DNA from: Aldrovandia affinis
Taxonomy: Eukaryota; Chordata; Actinopteri; Notacanthiformes; Halosauridae
Direction of reading: 5' to 3'
Length of the DNA stretch: 64,000 nt
Assembly (NCBI GenBank): GCA_029706075.1
Contig: JAINUG010000138.1
Location: 310,001 to 374,000 of the forward strand
The notes under the pieces are model-generated. The model saw only the letters and a list, made by a program, of their open reading frames with translations. It was not told the origin of the DNA and made no database searches. This document shows, piece after piece, positions 1 to 10,440 of this stretch. The first letter of the stretch is position 1; each line of letters opens with the position of its first letter. A program made the position numbers and the translations under genes.

Positions 1-892
1 CGTAAAGAGCTCAGTGACTTTAAACGCGACACTGTCATTGGATACCATCTTTGCCACAAGTCAGTTTGTGAAATTTCTGCCCTACTAGATGTGCCCCGGT
101 CAACTGTAAGTGCTATTATTGCGAAGTGGAAGCTCCTAGAAGCAACAACAGCTCAGTCATGAAGTGGTAGACCACGCAAACTCACAGAGCGGGGCCGACG
201 AGTGCTGAAGTGCATAGCGCGTAAAAATTGCCTATCATCTGCTGCATTACTCACTACAGAGTACCAAACTGCCTCTGGAAGCACCATCAGCACAAGAACT
301 GTGCGTCGGGAGCTTCATGGAATGGGTTTCCATGGCCGAGTAGCTGCACACAAGCCTCACATCACCATGCGCAATGCCAACCGTCGGCTGGACTCTGGAG
401 CAGTGGAAACGTGTTCTTTGGAGTGATGAATCACGCTTCACTATCTGGCAGTCTTATGGACGAATCTGGGTTTGGCAGATGCCAGGAGAACGCTACCTTC
501 AGGAATGCATAGTGCCTACTGTAAAGTTTGGTGGAGGAGGGAGTCTGGGGCTGTTTCTCAGGTTTGGGATAGGCCCCTTAGTTCCAGTGAAGGGTATTCT
601 TAATGCTACAGGATACGAAGACATCTTAGCCAATTGGGTGGTTCCAACTTTGTGGCAACAGTTTGGGGAAGGCCCTTTGCTGTTCCAGCATGACTGTGCC
701 CCTGTGCACAAAGCGAGGTCCATAAAGACATGGTTAGATGAGTTTGGTGTGGAGGAACTCGATTGGTCTGCACAGAGCCCTGATCTCAACCGCATTGAAC
801 ACCTTTGGGAGGAATTAGAACGCCGATTGCGAGCCAGGCCTTCTCGATCAACATCAGTGCCTGATCTCACTGATGCTCTTTTGGCCATATAG
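1..892 (+). pseudogene. Tc1-type DDE transposase pseudogene
   Basis: A Tc1-family transposase would bind the element TIRs and catalyse cut-and-paste transposition in the nucleus. From base 1 the frame encodes the N-terminal helix-turn-helix half, without its start codon. Codon 54 is TGA (160-162) where the copy at 50 kb has CGA, a CpG-type C-to-T change. The frame then continues to about 370, where it shifts; the catalytic half is open from 374. All three catalytic motifs are visible: WSDESRF (first D), FQHDCAPVH (second D) and [10 protein letters not shown] (E), with DDE spacing. The C-terminus is replaced by TIR sequence because of the 179-bp deletion. The nonsense codon, frameshift and truncation make it inactive. 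Confidence 0.88.
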
Positions 893-894
893 TG
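1..894 (+). mobile_element. Tc1/mariner transposon, family A copy 1, left end outside window
   Basis: The right terminus reads ggccatatagtg followed by TA at 895-896, the usual Tc1 target dinucleotide. The left TIR lies before the window. A second copy of the family at 49912-50970 aligns along the whole length and defines the borders. Relative to that copy, this one lacks 179 bp near its 3' end: the sequence jumps from the first to the second of two cttttggc octamers. The deletion removes the transposase C-terminus and the subterminal part of the right TIR, so the copy is non-autonomous. Confidence 0.9.
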
Positions 895-1096
895 TACAAT
901 AAAGTACGCTTTTATACATTTCTTGTGTAGAATCTCATGTTTGAAAAGCAATAAATTTGTCACATTTCAGGATATACCTGTGGATATTTGTGCATGCCTT
1001 GTCCAATATGTCAACTAAGTCTCTGCAGGCCTCAAATAGAGGCCTTTTAGTGGTGGTGTCACCGGTGGTCTCCAAGTGTCCCAAAACCTATTCAAG

Positions 1097-1194
1097 GATG
1101 ATTTCTATTCACTTCTGTGACATTGGAAAACTAAAATGTTTTGATGATTTCTAATCACTTCTGTGACACTGGAAAACTAAAATGTTTTGATGAC
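1097..1194. repeat. Two-unit tandem duplication, 46-bp period
   Basis: The units at 1097-1142 and 1143-1188 differ at only a few positions; both contain tcacttctgtgaca and ggaaaactaaaatgtttt. A related acttccgtgacatt motif appears near 1304. It is a local duplication with no coding meaning that I can see. Confidence 0.85.
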
Positions 1195-1447
1195 TATAAA
1201 ATTGTCTATCACCAAAACCATTATGGATCATTATTTTGCTCATAAAACAGATACTAATGTGAGGGTGCAAAGTGTCTCCTAATGTCTCCTAGTGGCACAA
1301 TTCACTTCCGTGACATTGAGAATCACACTACAACATGTTGTTGCCTATGACACACACACACCAAAGTCAAATCAAAGAATTGGTTAGCAACAACAGAAGT
1401 TTCTATTTTTTTCCCAATGGTAAAAAAAACCCCAACAGGCATTTACC

Positions 1448-1786
1448 TCATCTCATCTCATCTCATTGTCTAAGCTGCTTATTCCTGGTCAGGGTCGCGG
1501 GGGGCTGGAGCCTATCCCAGCATGCATAGGGACAGGTCGCCAATCCATCGCAGGGCACACACACCATTCACTGACACACTCATACCTACGGGCAATTTAG
1601 ACTCTCCAATTAGGCTAACGTGCATGTCTTTGGACTGTGGGAGGAAACCGGAGTACCCGGAGGAAACCCACGCGGACACGGGGAGAACATGCAAACTCCA
1701 CACAGAAAGGCCCCCGGCCTGGATTCGAACCCGAGACCTTCTTGCTGTGAGGCGACAGTGCTATCCACTGCACCACCGTGCCGCCC
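1448..1786 (-). mobile_element. tRNA-headed SINE with TGAGA-repeat tail, copy 1
   Basis: On the minus strand it starts GGGCGGCACGGTGG, contains a tRNA-like A box and a B box (GGTTCGAATCC) and ends in repeated TGAGA. It is flanked by an 11-bp target-site duplication, AGGCATTTACC, at 1437-1447 and 1787-1797. Compared with the copies at 6 kb and 16.6 kb it lacks about 25 bp just after the gcatgcataggg motif. It carries no protein and must have used a LINE's machinery in trans. Confidence 0.88.
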
Positions 1787-2017
1787 AGGCATTTACCATT
1801 ATCTGTAAATAGCTGTCAAAATGATCCAAATAATTAAAATATATTATATTATTGCACCAATATAAATAATATATAATTATTATATAAATATATATGAATA
1901 ATATAACAAATGTGTTTATCAATGACAAAATTACACTCCTGGCAATTGTTTTCCCTCATTGCACAAAACTATTTACAGTGTCAGTTACAGTTATTTCGTC
2001 AGGCAACACAGAAAAAG

Positions 2018-2212
2018 CTATACCTTATTTTGGTTGTGCCAATCATTGAAGCAGTCTCCGTCACAGGACATTAACTTAATAGGAGTCTTCTGGTGGCAGA
2101 GCTGGCACTTCCACCTACTAGCTGATCGGTTGCTACTCACCGGTCTTAAACGGTATCCTGTCCTGGCCATCGAAACAGGTCTTCTTTGGTACTTTTTGTT
2201 TTGTAAAACCAA
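2018..2212 (-). pseudogene. Possible piggyBac-like transposase C-terminal remnant
   Basis: A 64-codon minus-strand frame ends in a cysteine/histidine pattern: WKCQLC, then C, then GDCFNDWH. This resembles the cysteine-rich C-terminal domain of piggyBac-type transposases, which end with a CFxxYH-like motif shortly before the stop. No DDD catalytic core and no TTAA-flanked TIRs were found nearby. The assignment rests on one short motif and could be chance. I see no start context or splice sites that would make it a host exon. Confidence 0.27.
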
Positions 2213-2939
2213 ATAATAAATGTAAATACACTAAGAGAAAAGTATAATGTTTTCCAAAACTCTCATCATCATGCGCACATAGCACATTCATGATAGTAAA
2301 TGCAAACCAAAGGAAACCTTATATCGTTGTGACCGACAACCCGTTGGGTAGAGCCATAGACAAATTTCAGCATATATGGAGGGAAGTAGCATCAATTATG
2401 CCCTTGGATCATGCCACATGATTATATTACTGGTAGCGCCCGGCAGTGGGCTGGTGACAATTATGGGGTTAATTGTCAAACAAAAAATTTTCATTGATAA
2501 TTGGATGAGGGGTAGGTAACGCACCCAATTTGATGGTATCCAACGTACTCAGCCCTCAGGCCCAGTAACAAAGCCGGTGCCATGTCTTGCTGGTCATTCT
2601 TTAGTTGAAAGTACGGCTATTGTGCACAATTCCCCATGATCAAAATTACTGCAACCCAAAAAGTATTCAAAAGAGTAGCAGGGCCAGAAAATCTCCACTC
2701 TCCGATGGCATCCCAAAATTGACTTTACTCCAAATCAAGTTGTTTTTTCGAATGTCATCAAGCATATATCTGTTTTACAAACATGACCAAAGTTGTCTGG
2801 AGCACCAAAAGACAAACACTCATCCTTCCAAAAATAGCAACAAACAAAACTCGCCAAGTCATTGCCAATGTCCCGCTCTACATTCAATCACTGTCGGCTG
2901 ATTAGTATGTTCATCCATCTCCTTCCGTGTATTGAGTTC
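2213..2939. other. Unassigned unique sequence
   Basis: No recognisable gene, RNA or terminal inverted repeat. The short frames here have no domain signature and overlap on opposite strands. Confidence 0.5.
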
Positions 2940-3315
2940 ACTTTTTTATTTTTTTTATTTTTTTCAACATTTTTCCCCGTTTTCCCCCAATTTGGTTGCC
3001 AATTATACCCTCTATTTATTTCAATTCCCCCTCCCCCACGAGTCCGCCGCCCGTCCTCCGGGGCGAGACATTATTTCCGGGCCGAATTTATCCGCCTCTT
3101 CCGAGACGGAATTCTACCACGGACGCCTTTTTCCTGTTCCTCCACGGACTCGTGCCGGCTCACCCTCCCCCCTTCCCCGGAGGTGGACAGCCAAACGCCA
3201 CCTCCGATCAGGCTGACGACCAGGGCCGGTCTGGTAGAGACGCGGGTTTCGAACCGCGTCCCTGACAGGCAGCGCACACCACACCAGTTAGACCGCTACG
3301 CTACCCGCCAGCCCC
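2940..3315 (-). mobile_element. Second tRNA-headed SINE family
   Basis: On the minus strand the head at 3315-3215 contains TAGCGTAGCGG (A-box-like) and, about 50 bases on, GGTTCGAAACC (a perfect B box). The body is GC-rich, unlike its surroundings, and ends at 2940-2967 in an A-rich tail. Together these mark an RNA polymerase III SINE. It is not a functional tRNA gene, because the cloverleaf does not close at the acceptor end and the body runs on for about 280 bp. A clean target-site duplication was not resolved because both flanks are T-rich. Confidence 0.65.
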
Positions 3316-3465
3316 ACATTTTTTTTTATCCTTGGGAAGAAACTGCCCCCTGCTGTCATTGGACATATGTAGCATGCCAAAACAAAGTGTTCCTACAGTA
3401 CCAGTTCCTAACACAATGATCAGTCTGTTTTTGGCCTGAAGTCCTCTAACACACTCCCTCACTAC

Positions 3466-4450
3466 GGGCCCTTTTCCATTGCATTAAAAAAACACGAACC
3501 AGAACCTTTGGTACTTTTTTGGCACTAGAAAACAGGAACTTCAGGTTTTCCATTCGCCAAGCTTCCAGTTCCGCATACTTCTCGTTGTTGATTTTTGGTG
3601 CCTGTTCAAGATGTGGTACTTAACGTAACAAACAGGACCTTGGGGGCAGGACTAACAGCACTGTTTATCGCTGATTGGTTACACACTTTGCATCACTCAA
3701 GCCACTGATCATGAGGGGGAAGAAGCATTATTGTTAGCATTTGTTGAAAAAGGAATATCAGCATAATGTAGAAAACCATGGAGAAAACCATAGGACCTTG
3801 AAACAAGTGCAGCCTTGAAATAAAGTGTAGCAGTTCTGTTGTTACAGAAGTACAGTGTCTATTTTTTGCAATTATGTTCCAGTTATACTATGCCATAATA
3901 GGGCAGTTCTGGCAAGTAGATTTATAGTCGGGCAAGAGAGGAAAAAACATTAATGTTTAATCCTGCTATAGCTTGAAGTGATACGTTTTTTCATATGGCA
4001 GCTTAATGTATACGATACGATATACTTTCTTTGTCCCCGTGGGGAAACTTGTCTTGGACTCTCAGTAGCTGTTTCACAGTAATTACACATATAACAAAAA
4101 TAGAAAAATAGGGCCTGAAAAGAGCAGCATAAATCAACTAACAGATTCTGTACAACAACACAGTATATCTACACATTCTCATCAACACAATACATTTACA
4201 CATGTATCAAGTGATATGTTTTTTTCATATGGCAGCTTAATGTATCAAGTTATAAAAAAAATTAATATGGCAGCTTAACCAAAATTAAACAAAAAATTGT
4301 TCCTTTGCGTTGCTGATGTTTGCTCTCAATTAGCGCAAATCGTAATTGTTTCCCCTGAAGTCGGTGGAAACAAGAACCGGAACTAGCGCTAGTTCCTTTT
4401 AGTTCCCATTAGGTCTAGTTCTTGTTTTTTTGTGCAATGGAAAAGGGCCC
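3466..4450. mobile_element. Non-autonomous TIR transposon with 3-bp TSD, Harbinger-like
   Basis: The ends are inverted repeats of about 40 bp beginning GGGCCCTTTTCCATTGCA, with perfect identity over the first 18 bases. They are flanked by TAC at 3463-3465 and 4451-4453. A 3-bp duplication and GGG-initial TIRs suit the PIF/Harbinger superfamily, though TAC is not the classic TWA target. No transposase frame is present, so it is a MITE-class element that depends on an unseen relative. Confidence 0.75.
3976..4245. repeat. 36-bp direct repeats inside the TIR element
   Basis: The stretch from aagtgatacgttttttcat to cagcttaatgtat at 3976-4011 recurs with two changes at 4209-4245, and a shorter part (atatggcagcttaa) appears once more near 4265. 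The roughly 200 bp between contains ctttgtccccgtggggaaac, which looks like retroposon sequence. It may be a later insertion or a local duplication. Confidence 0.6.
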
Positions 4451-5990
4451 TACCCCTCTGTGTTCTCTTACAGTTCCATCTCTCTCTCGCTGATAGTTGG
4501 TTTGATATCATTCAACTGGTTATATGACCTCTAATGTGTATGTCTGTATCTGTTTTCAAATAAATATAAAACATTTTAAAATATGTGGCTCTTGGGAAAA
4601 TGTTACATTTTTGAAATGATAAATTATTATACTGTGATAAAGCCATTATTGATTTTGCCCTTATAGGCCATTGGTGGCTCTATGTGTTCAATAGCATGAG
4701 GTACATATAGCCACTTAAATGCCAGAAAAAATATCATCAAGCATTTCAGCTCACTTTGTTTAATTCATAATTTGCTCTCCTGCAGTCACTTTACATATTC
4801 CCCCTTGAAGCACCTTTATGGCCACAGACATCACTCTCCCTGTATTTCCATAACATTGGTGGGGGAAAGAGAAATGTGGAACTTTGCTGCACCTCTCCCT
4901 CCATCTCCAAGCCTCTCTAATGATGTTGTCCTGTCCACAGCTGTTTCCCCACAGCAGGTGTCCTACTGGCAGGCTGAACGGAGGAATGCTGAAAATGGGT
5001 CTGTGGAAAGACCATGGACACAAAAAAAGGGGGAATTAATACCCATGCAAAATACAGCTGGTTAAAGACCTAGGCCTGGAGTTTCAGGATGTACAGCTAC
5101 TATCTCCGGCATCCGGCCTTCAGCATGAATACCAAAGATTTCCTTTCTCTGGCCTTCACACACGTTTAGCTTAATCTCATTATATTTATTTGGACTGACT
5201 AGCAGAAGCGGAAGGACAAATTCCATGAATTACAACATATTTTCTGTATGTATTCCGAGTCAGAGTTTACAAGTTCTGCTTCCTTCCCTTTGGTATACGA
5301 CATGATCACCCACATATTCTCAATGGCTCTCAACATGGACATGCTTGTTATGCTATGCTGTGCCATACATGGATTAACTTGAGCCCACAGTCAACAATGC
5401 TCTGGGCATCACTGCCAGCCTTTGCCTAGTCTAACCAGCTGTTGTATATTGTCAAGCAGACAGGTTGCAGAGCACGTTTACATTAATGCACAGTAATAAT
5501 TCAATATTACTCCAACTATAGTGACTAAGGAATTAGTAATTTAAACGTCAATATCATCTGATGCCAACAATTCTGGAGTGAAGTGGAGACTGCCTTCATG
5601 TTAAATGTTTAGAAAGATATGAATATAATAAGGAATTCCCAAATAAATCAGGAAGACTATGAAAGAAATGTTTTTCAAAGAAAAAACAACAATAACAAAC
5701 AAAATAATCGGACTACATGCCACTTGCATGTAAACAGGAATATTATGGAAACTACTTTAGCATGTAAATGGCTTCATCTAATTATTGTCTTAATCAGCAT
5801 ATTGTGTGCATGTCAACTTTGTCAAACATAGTCAACATAGTCAACTGTCTTTCCATAAACATGAGCTATACTCACAGATGTTTAAAAGTAGCCTGCAGGT
5901 AATCTGTCTCATGTCAATTGCAGAGTAATAATTATGCCACTGGCCTGGCCATTGCCACTGGCCTGGCCACAATATTTAAAAATAATTTAC
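4451..5990. other. Unassigned sequence
   Basis: No gene or named repeat recognised. A small 18-bp duplication (tgccactggcctggccat) occupies 5935-5970, just left of the SINE at 6005. The short frames near 4.8-5.1 kb exist on both strands and have no domain signature. Confidence 0.5.
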
Positions 5991-6004
5991 ATGTACTACA
6001 AACC

Positions 6005-6369
6005 GGGCAGCACGGTGGTGCAGTGGATAGCACTGTCGCCTCACAGCAAGAAGGTCTTGGGTTCAAATCCAGGCCGGGGGCCTTTCTGTGTGGAGTTTGC
6101 ATGTTCTCCCCGTGTCCGCGTGAGTTTCCTTCGGGTACTCCGGTTTCCTCCCACAGTCCAAAGACATGCACATTAGCCTAATTGGAGAGTCTAAATTGCC
6201 CGTAGGTATGAGTGTGTGAGTGAATGGTGTGTGTGCCCTGCGATGGATTGGCGACCTGTCCAGGGTTTATTCCTGCCTCTCGCCCCTATGCATGCTGGGA
6301 TAGGCTCCAGCCCCCCCGCGACCCTGACCAGGAATAAGCGGCTTAGACAATGAGATGAGATGAGATGAG
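6005..6369 (+). mobile_element. tRNA-headed SINE with TGAGA-repeat tail, copy 2
   Basis: This is the best-preserved copy in sense orientation. It starts GGGCAGCACGGTGG, has an A-box-like tggtgcagtggata and a B box (GGTTCAAATCC), and ends in repeated TGAGA. A perfect 14-bp target-site duplication, ATGTACTACAAACC, flanks it at 5991-6004 and 6370-6383. Its length is close to copy 3 (366 bp). Confidence 0.92.
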
Positions 6370-6396
6370 ATGTACTACAAACCAAAGGAGACAAGA

Positions 6397-6417
6397 ACAC
6401 ACACACACACACACACA
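6397..6417. repeat. (CA)n microsatellite
   Basis: About ten CA dinucleotides just downstream of the SINE. Confidence 0.9.
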
Positions 6418-6782
6418 AAGTAGTGATGGTGGGACACTAAAATCCACTAAAGTCCACACAACTAAACATTGCAAATAAAGTCAATGACGAACTGCGCAAC
6501 ACCTGACTAACTATTCAAGATGTCAAGGAAATAAGAAAAGCACATTGATTTTGCATTTAATATAGCCTCTGCTAAGCCTTCCCCCAAAAAGGAGTAGCCC
6601 CAGGCACATGGGCACATCCATGCACAATAACCAGGAAAGCACAAGTCAAAAACATTATCTTGAACAGTGTACCAATCTAAATTCCCATTAAAAGAATGCA
6701 GCCTTGATCCAAATAAAATTTACAGAGAGAGAGGGGGGGGTATTGTCAGCATTTGTCAGCACCACGGCATGGTCACTTGCTA

Positions 6783-7819
6783 AAAAGTACCCTCTAAAAT
6801 TATTCACACCCTTGATAAACATGTGAATAAGCCTGTGAGAAAATAAACAATACAGCTAATGAGCTACATTGTATGCTAAAAAATGAGAACATTTTATTAT
6901 TTTATAATAATACAATTGTTCAAAGAAAAACATGTTTAACAAGTAATAATATTTTTCCCCAAAAGATATGTGTCACAATTATTCACTCCCCTAATAATTA
7001 TTTTAAATAAAATCCCCAAAACATCCATCCAACACATAATTTAAAAATACACAGTAAAGGACATGTTACATTACATTACATTATAGGCATTTGGCAGACG
7101 CTCTTATCCAGAGCGACGTACAACAAAGTGTTAAATGTTGCCATGCATGGGTACATATAAGCATAAAACATAAACACACAAAATTAAATTTCACAAGAAT
7201 TCATTATACATTCTAATAGCAGCTGGAATAAATGAGCTGCTAAAACATTTGGTTCTAATCTTATGCTGAAGCGGATGCCCACTCCCTCTCCTGCTGTATC
7301 TACACAGACAATCATGAAGGGGGTGGCTAGGATTCTTCATGGTCTGTGTGGTTCAGCTTGGAGTGCAGAAGGGCTACTGATTTCTGATTGACACCAGTGA
7401 TCCTGCTGGCTTGAGAAACTGCTCTCTCTAATTTGAGCTGGTCTTGACAGCACATAGAATAAAGTCCACAAGCGCAGATCAACAGAACTGAAGGACCTTG
7501 AAAGATTCTGTAAGAAGGAATGGTCAAAGATCTCCCCCAATATGTTTACCAATCTCATAAAACACTACAGAAGTCTTGTTTTGAGAACTCAGTATCGTGT
7601 TGCATTGGGGAGGGTGCACAAAGTACTGAAAACGGGGGTGTGAATAATAACAACTTTTTTATACAATTGTATTAGTACAAAATAATATAATTTCCCATCT
7701 TTTAGCATACAATATAGCTCATTACCTGTATTGTTATTGTTTTTTTTTTTTTTTTATACAGCCTTCTTTGCTTATCTTTATCAAGGATGTGAATAATGAG
7801 GTGAAAAAAGAGGGTACTG
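6783..7819. mobile_element. Tc1-like transposon with long (~200 bp) TIRs, family B
   Basis: The left end (aagtaccctct, then attattcacaccctt) is inverted at the right end (gaataatgag, then agagggtactgta). Similarity extends inward about 200 bp on both sides, including cattgtatgctaa and tacaattgt. The right border falls at TA (7820-7821); the left is approximate to within two bases. Only a stub of Tc1 interior remains (about 7460-7620), the rest being replaced by the LINE fragment at 7065-7455. A fragment of the same family lies at 18480-19077. Confidence 0.75.
7065..7455 (-). pseudogene. LINE reverse-transcriptase C-terminal fragment
   Basis: On the minus strand the frame contains KLERAVSQASRITGV, then LNHTDHEE and downstream traces of the conserved LINE block that ends in an SFIPAAI-like motif. 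This is the region after the RT domain in jockey/CR1/L2-group LINEs. The 3' end carries gtcgctctggataagagcgt followed by repeated tgtaatg, the same tail type as the L2 copies here. It is 5'-truncated, frame-broken and embedded in the family B Tc1. Confidence 0.6.
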
Positions 7820-7821
7820 TA

Positions 7822-10187
7822 TGTGTAAATATTTTTTGTTCAGGCCAAACTAACAGTAAAAGAGACTGCTTACCTACCATACTGTATGAAACGTAATTGA
7901 GGCCAAATCAGTTGGTAACAACACTGCCTGTATAGTCATATGACTTTTTAGAATTAAGGCTTTGATATTGATTATTTTGTATTATTTAGCACACTCCTTT
8001 TTCTGGATCCATTTGCTTTTGCCTATTTATGCAATCTATTATCAAGCTTAATTTGAAGTGATCAAGAAAATACTAGAGGCATTAAAAACATTCATTTGAA
8101 TGTGTGCATGCAAATTACAGACAGGTTACCAAACTGCAATTGTGCTAATTTGATTTAAATGTTGATGGGAGTTTATACAAGCAGTGTCTGGTTAATAGCA
8201 CAGTGGCCTGTGTTTGGCCCACAAATATGTGCACCACCTCCTTCATTCACTGAGAGAAAAAAAAGATTACAGATGGTAGAATTTGCAGTGCCTTCAACAG
8301 AGCAAAACCCAGCCTCTGTTCTAAGTCACACCTGGCTAATATCAAAGCCAGTACGGATGTGGTAAATATTAGCCTTCCTGTCTAATGTTGACAGTGTATG
8401 ATTTTCCACGCACACTGAACAAAGGTCTGTGAGACTGCACATATCCCTCTGTGTTGTGTGAATCTCCGCCTAATTTAATTTACCTGGGAACCTTCAGGGA
8501 AATCTCCAATAAACCCACAAATCATTTTTTGATGGACGTTATGATATTGATGAGTAAGCAGAGCAAGTATAACAAACACTGCTTATTGGAATAAGTCATT
8601 AAAATAATCATATCGCTTATAATGATCAACAGAAAATGGATGCACACCAATTTGAAGCAGTCTGCTAGAAGGGAACAATTTGGGCAGAATGGATATGACT
8701 AAGTATAACAACATTCTCTGTTTTGCAACACACAAAGTGATTTCCTTCGAAAATTATACACCCAGAAATTACCATCTGTTATTTTTATTCTGAGCTGTCC
8801 TGTACAGGTAAGCTGGGCAGTCGCAGTAAACTGGCTGTGAATGTGGGGTGTGACAGGATATCTCTGGCCCACGATACCAAACACTAATGTATTGCTCTGG
8901 AGCCTTTTTTAAAAGATAATCTTGGGTCCTGAAAAGGAGTAAACCCATTTGGAGGCGAGGCTGTTGCTGGCCACACATCCTGTAGTACAATGGAGGGGGA
9001 GCCTGTGTCAATGGAACTGTTGACTTTGTGCGTTCGGTGCAAAGTGCTGACTACGACGGAGCACAGCTGTTTGCTCTATGCACCATTTGGAGAATACATT
9101 GGACGCAGTGCAAATTTTCCCTCTTCCTCGTGAAAGTGAAAGCAGCTAGTGCCTACTTTCTCCAGCTGCTCGAGACGACATGACATTGTGGTTGTCAAAA
9201 TGGAGTCCATGACAAATGGCTTCTGTAAACTTTTTGCTCCATTTGTTTGCTCGGTTCTGTTTATTTTTTAACATTGTAAAGAAATGACTTTCCACCATGT
9301 TAAAACAGCCTATTAGCTTCCTTGGACAATAAATGAGTGTGTGGACCTCAAAGAATATATACATTTCCCCAATAATTATAATAACATGTATTAATACATG
9401 TTTTCTTATCTTGAATGCATCTTTTTATATTTTTCATTGGTGATCCTCATAATGTAAGAACACTGCATGCTTTGGTATATTAGCAGAGTGCAGGTGCACA
9501 CATACTGTGCAACACAATCAACTCTGAAATGCTACATGCAGCATCTTATTATGTGACTCCACACTGTTTACTCTAATCTCAACACAAACATCTTTATTTA
9601 TTTCTTTTATGTTACTCACATGTACAAATCATATACTCTCATCAAAATAATGCCAAGTTATAACTAAACTGACACCAAAACACTGTATTTCTCAAAACAA
9701 ACAAGCACTGTCCCAAAGCAGTGCTTCCCATATTTTCCTACGTTTGTTCAAGCAACTCTGGTTTTTCAACAGCAGTTTTGATGTAATTGGTGAATTGTAG
9801 TTTAAAATTACGCAGATGGGAGCAAAGACAAAATAATTAAGATCCTTTATGGTTATTTAAAAGCAATTTCTCAGCAACATGTCGTTTTTAATAGCATGTT
9901 TGATGCCAAAATGTTGCAACAACAGTGATCAGACAGAGTAATTTACAGCAGGTAAGGGCAACATCACATGGTGAAAATTAACAAATGTGTATAATACTGT
10001 GTATTGATGCGGTAATGTAATCATAAAATGTGCATTCACTGTGAGGTAGGGTGGAATGAGGTAGTGCGCTGTTGACTGTTGAGCGTTGTTGACTGTTGTT
10101 AATGAAACACCTGAACTATACCTCGTTAACAAGGCAGAGACAGGTAATGGTTTGGCCATGGCATATACTTTGATATATATATCATTT
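7822..10187. other. Unassigned AT-rich sequence
   Basis: No gene, TIR pair or retroposon head/tail recognised. The short frames at 8.7-9.4 kb are low complexity or overlap on both strands and show no domain. Confidence 0.5.
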
Positions 10188-10440
10188 TCATGCTCATCAA
10201 ACCATTCCGTGACCGCTCATGCCCTGTGGATGGGGGTATTGCATCCTGGAAGAGACCACTCCCATCAGGATAGGAATGCTTCACCATTGGATAAAGGTGA
10301 TCATTCTGAATTGTTTAGTATTTATCGCTATTTACCTTGCCCTCTTAAGGGTTGAGTGCACATGGACCTAAACCATGACAGGAAAATTCACCCCACACCA
10401 TAACATAGCTTACAGAACACTTCCTTTAATCAAGTGTTTC
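10188..10440 (-). mobile_element. Tc1-like transposon relic, family F copy 1
   Basis: The stretch from atgctcatcaaaccattccg through ccctgtggatggggg to catcaggatagg belongs to the same family as 60115-60425; both copies share ctctgtggatgggggcatt-type blocks. The 60-kb copy, read on the minus strand, includes a PDLNPIE-like Tc1 motif, which supports the class. No TIRs remain. Confidence 0.55.

Noticed and set aside
3215-3315. tRNA gene on the minus strand
   Set aside because: Part of a SINE with a ~280-bp body and A-rich tail; no closed cloverleaf.
2862-3419. 185-codon plus-strand frame
   Set aside because: Runs antisense through a SINE with T-rich tail; composition explains the frame.
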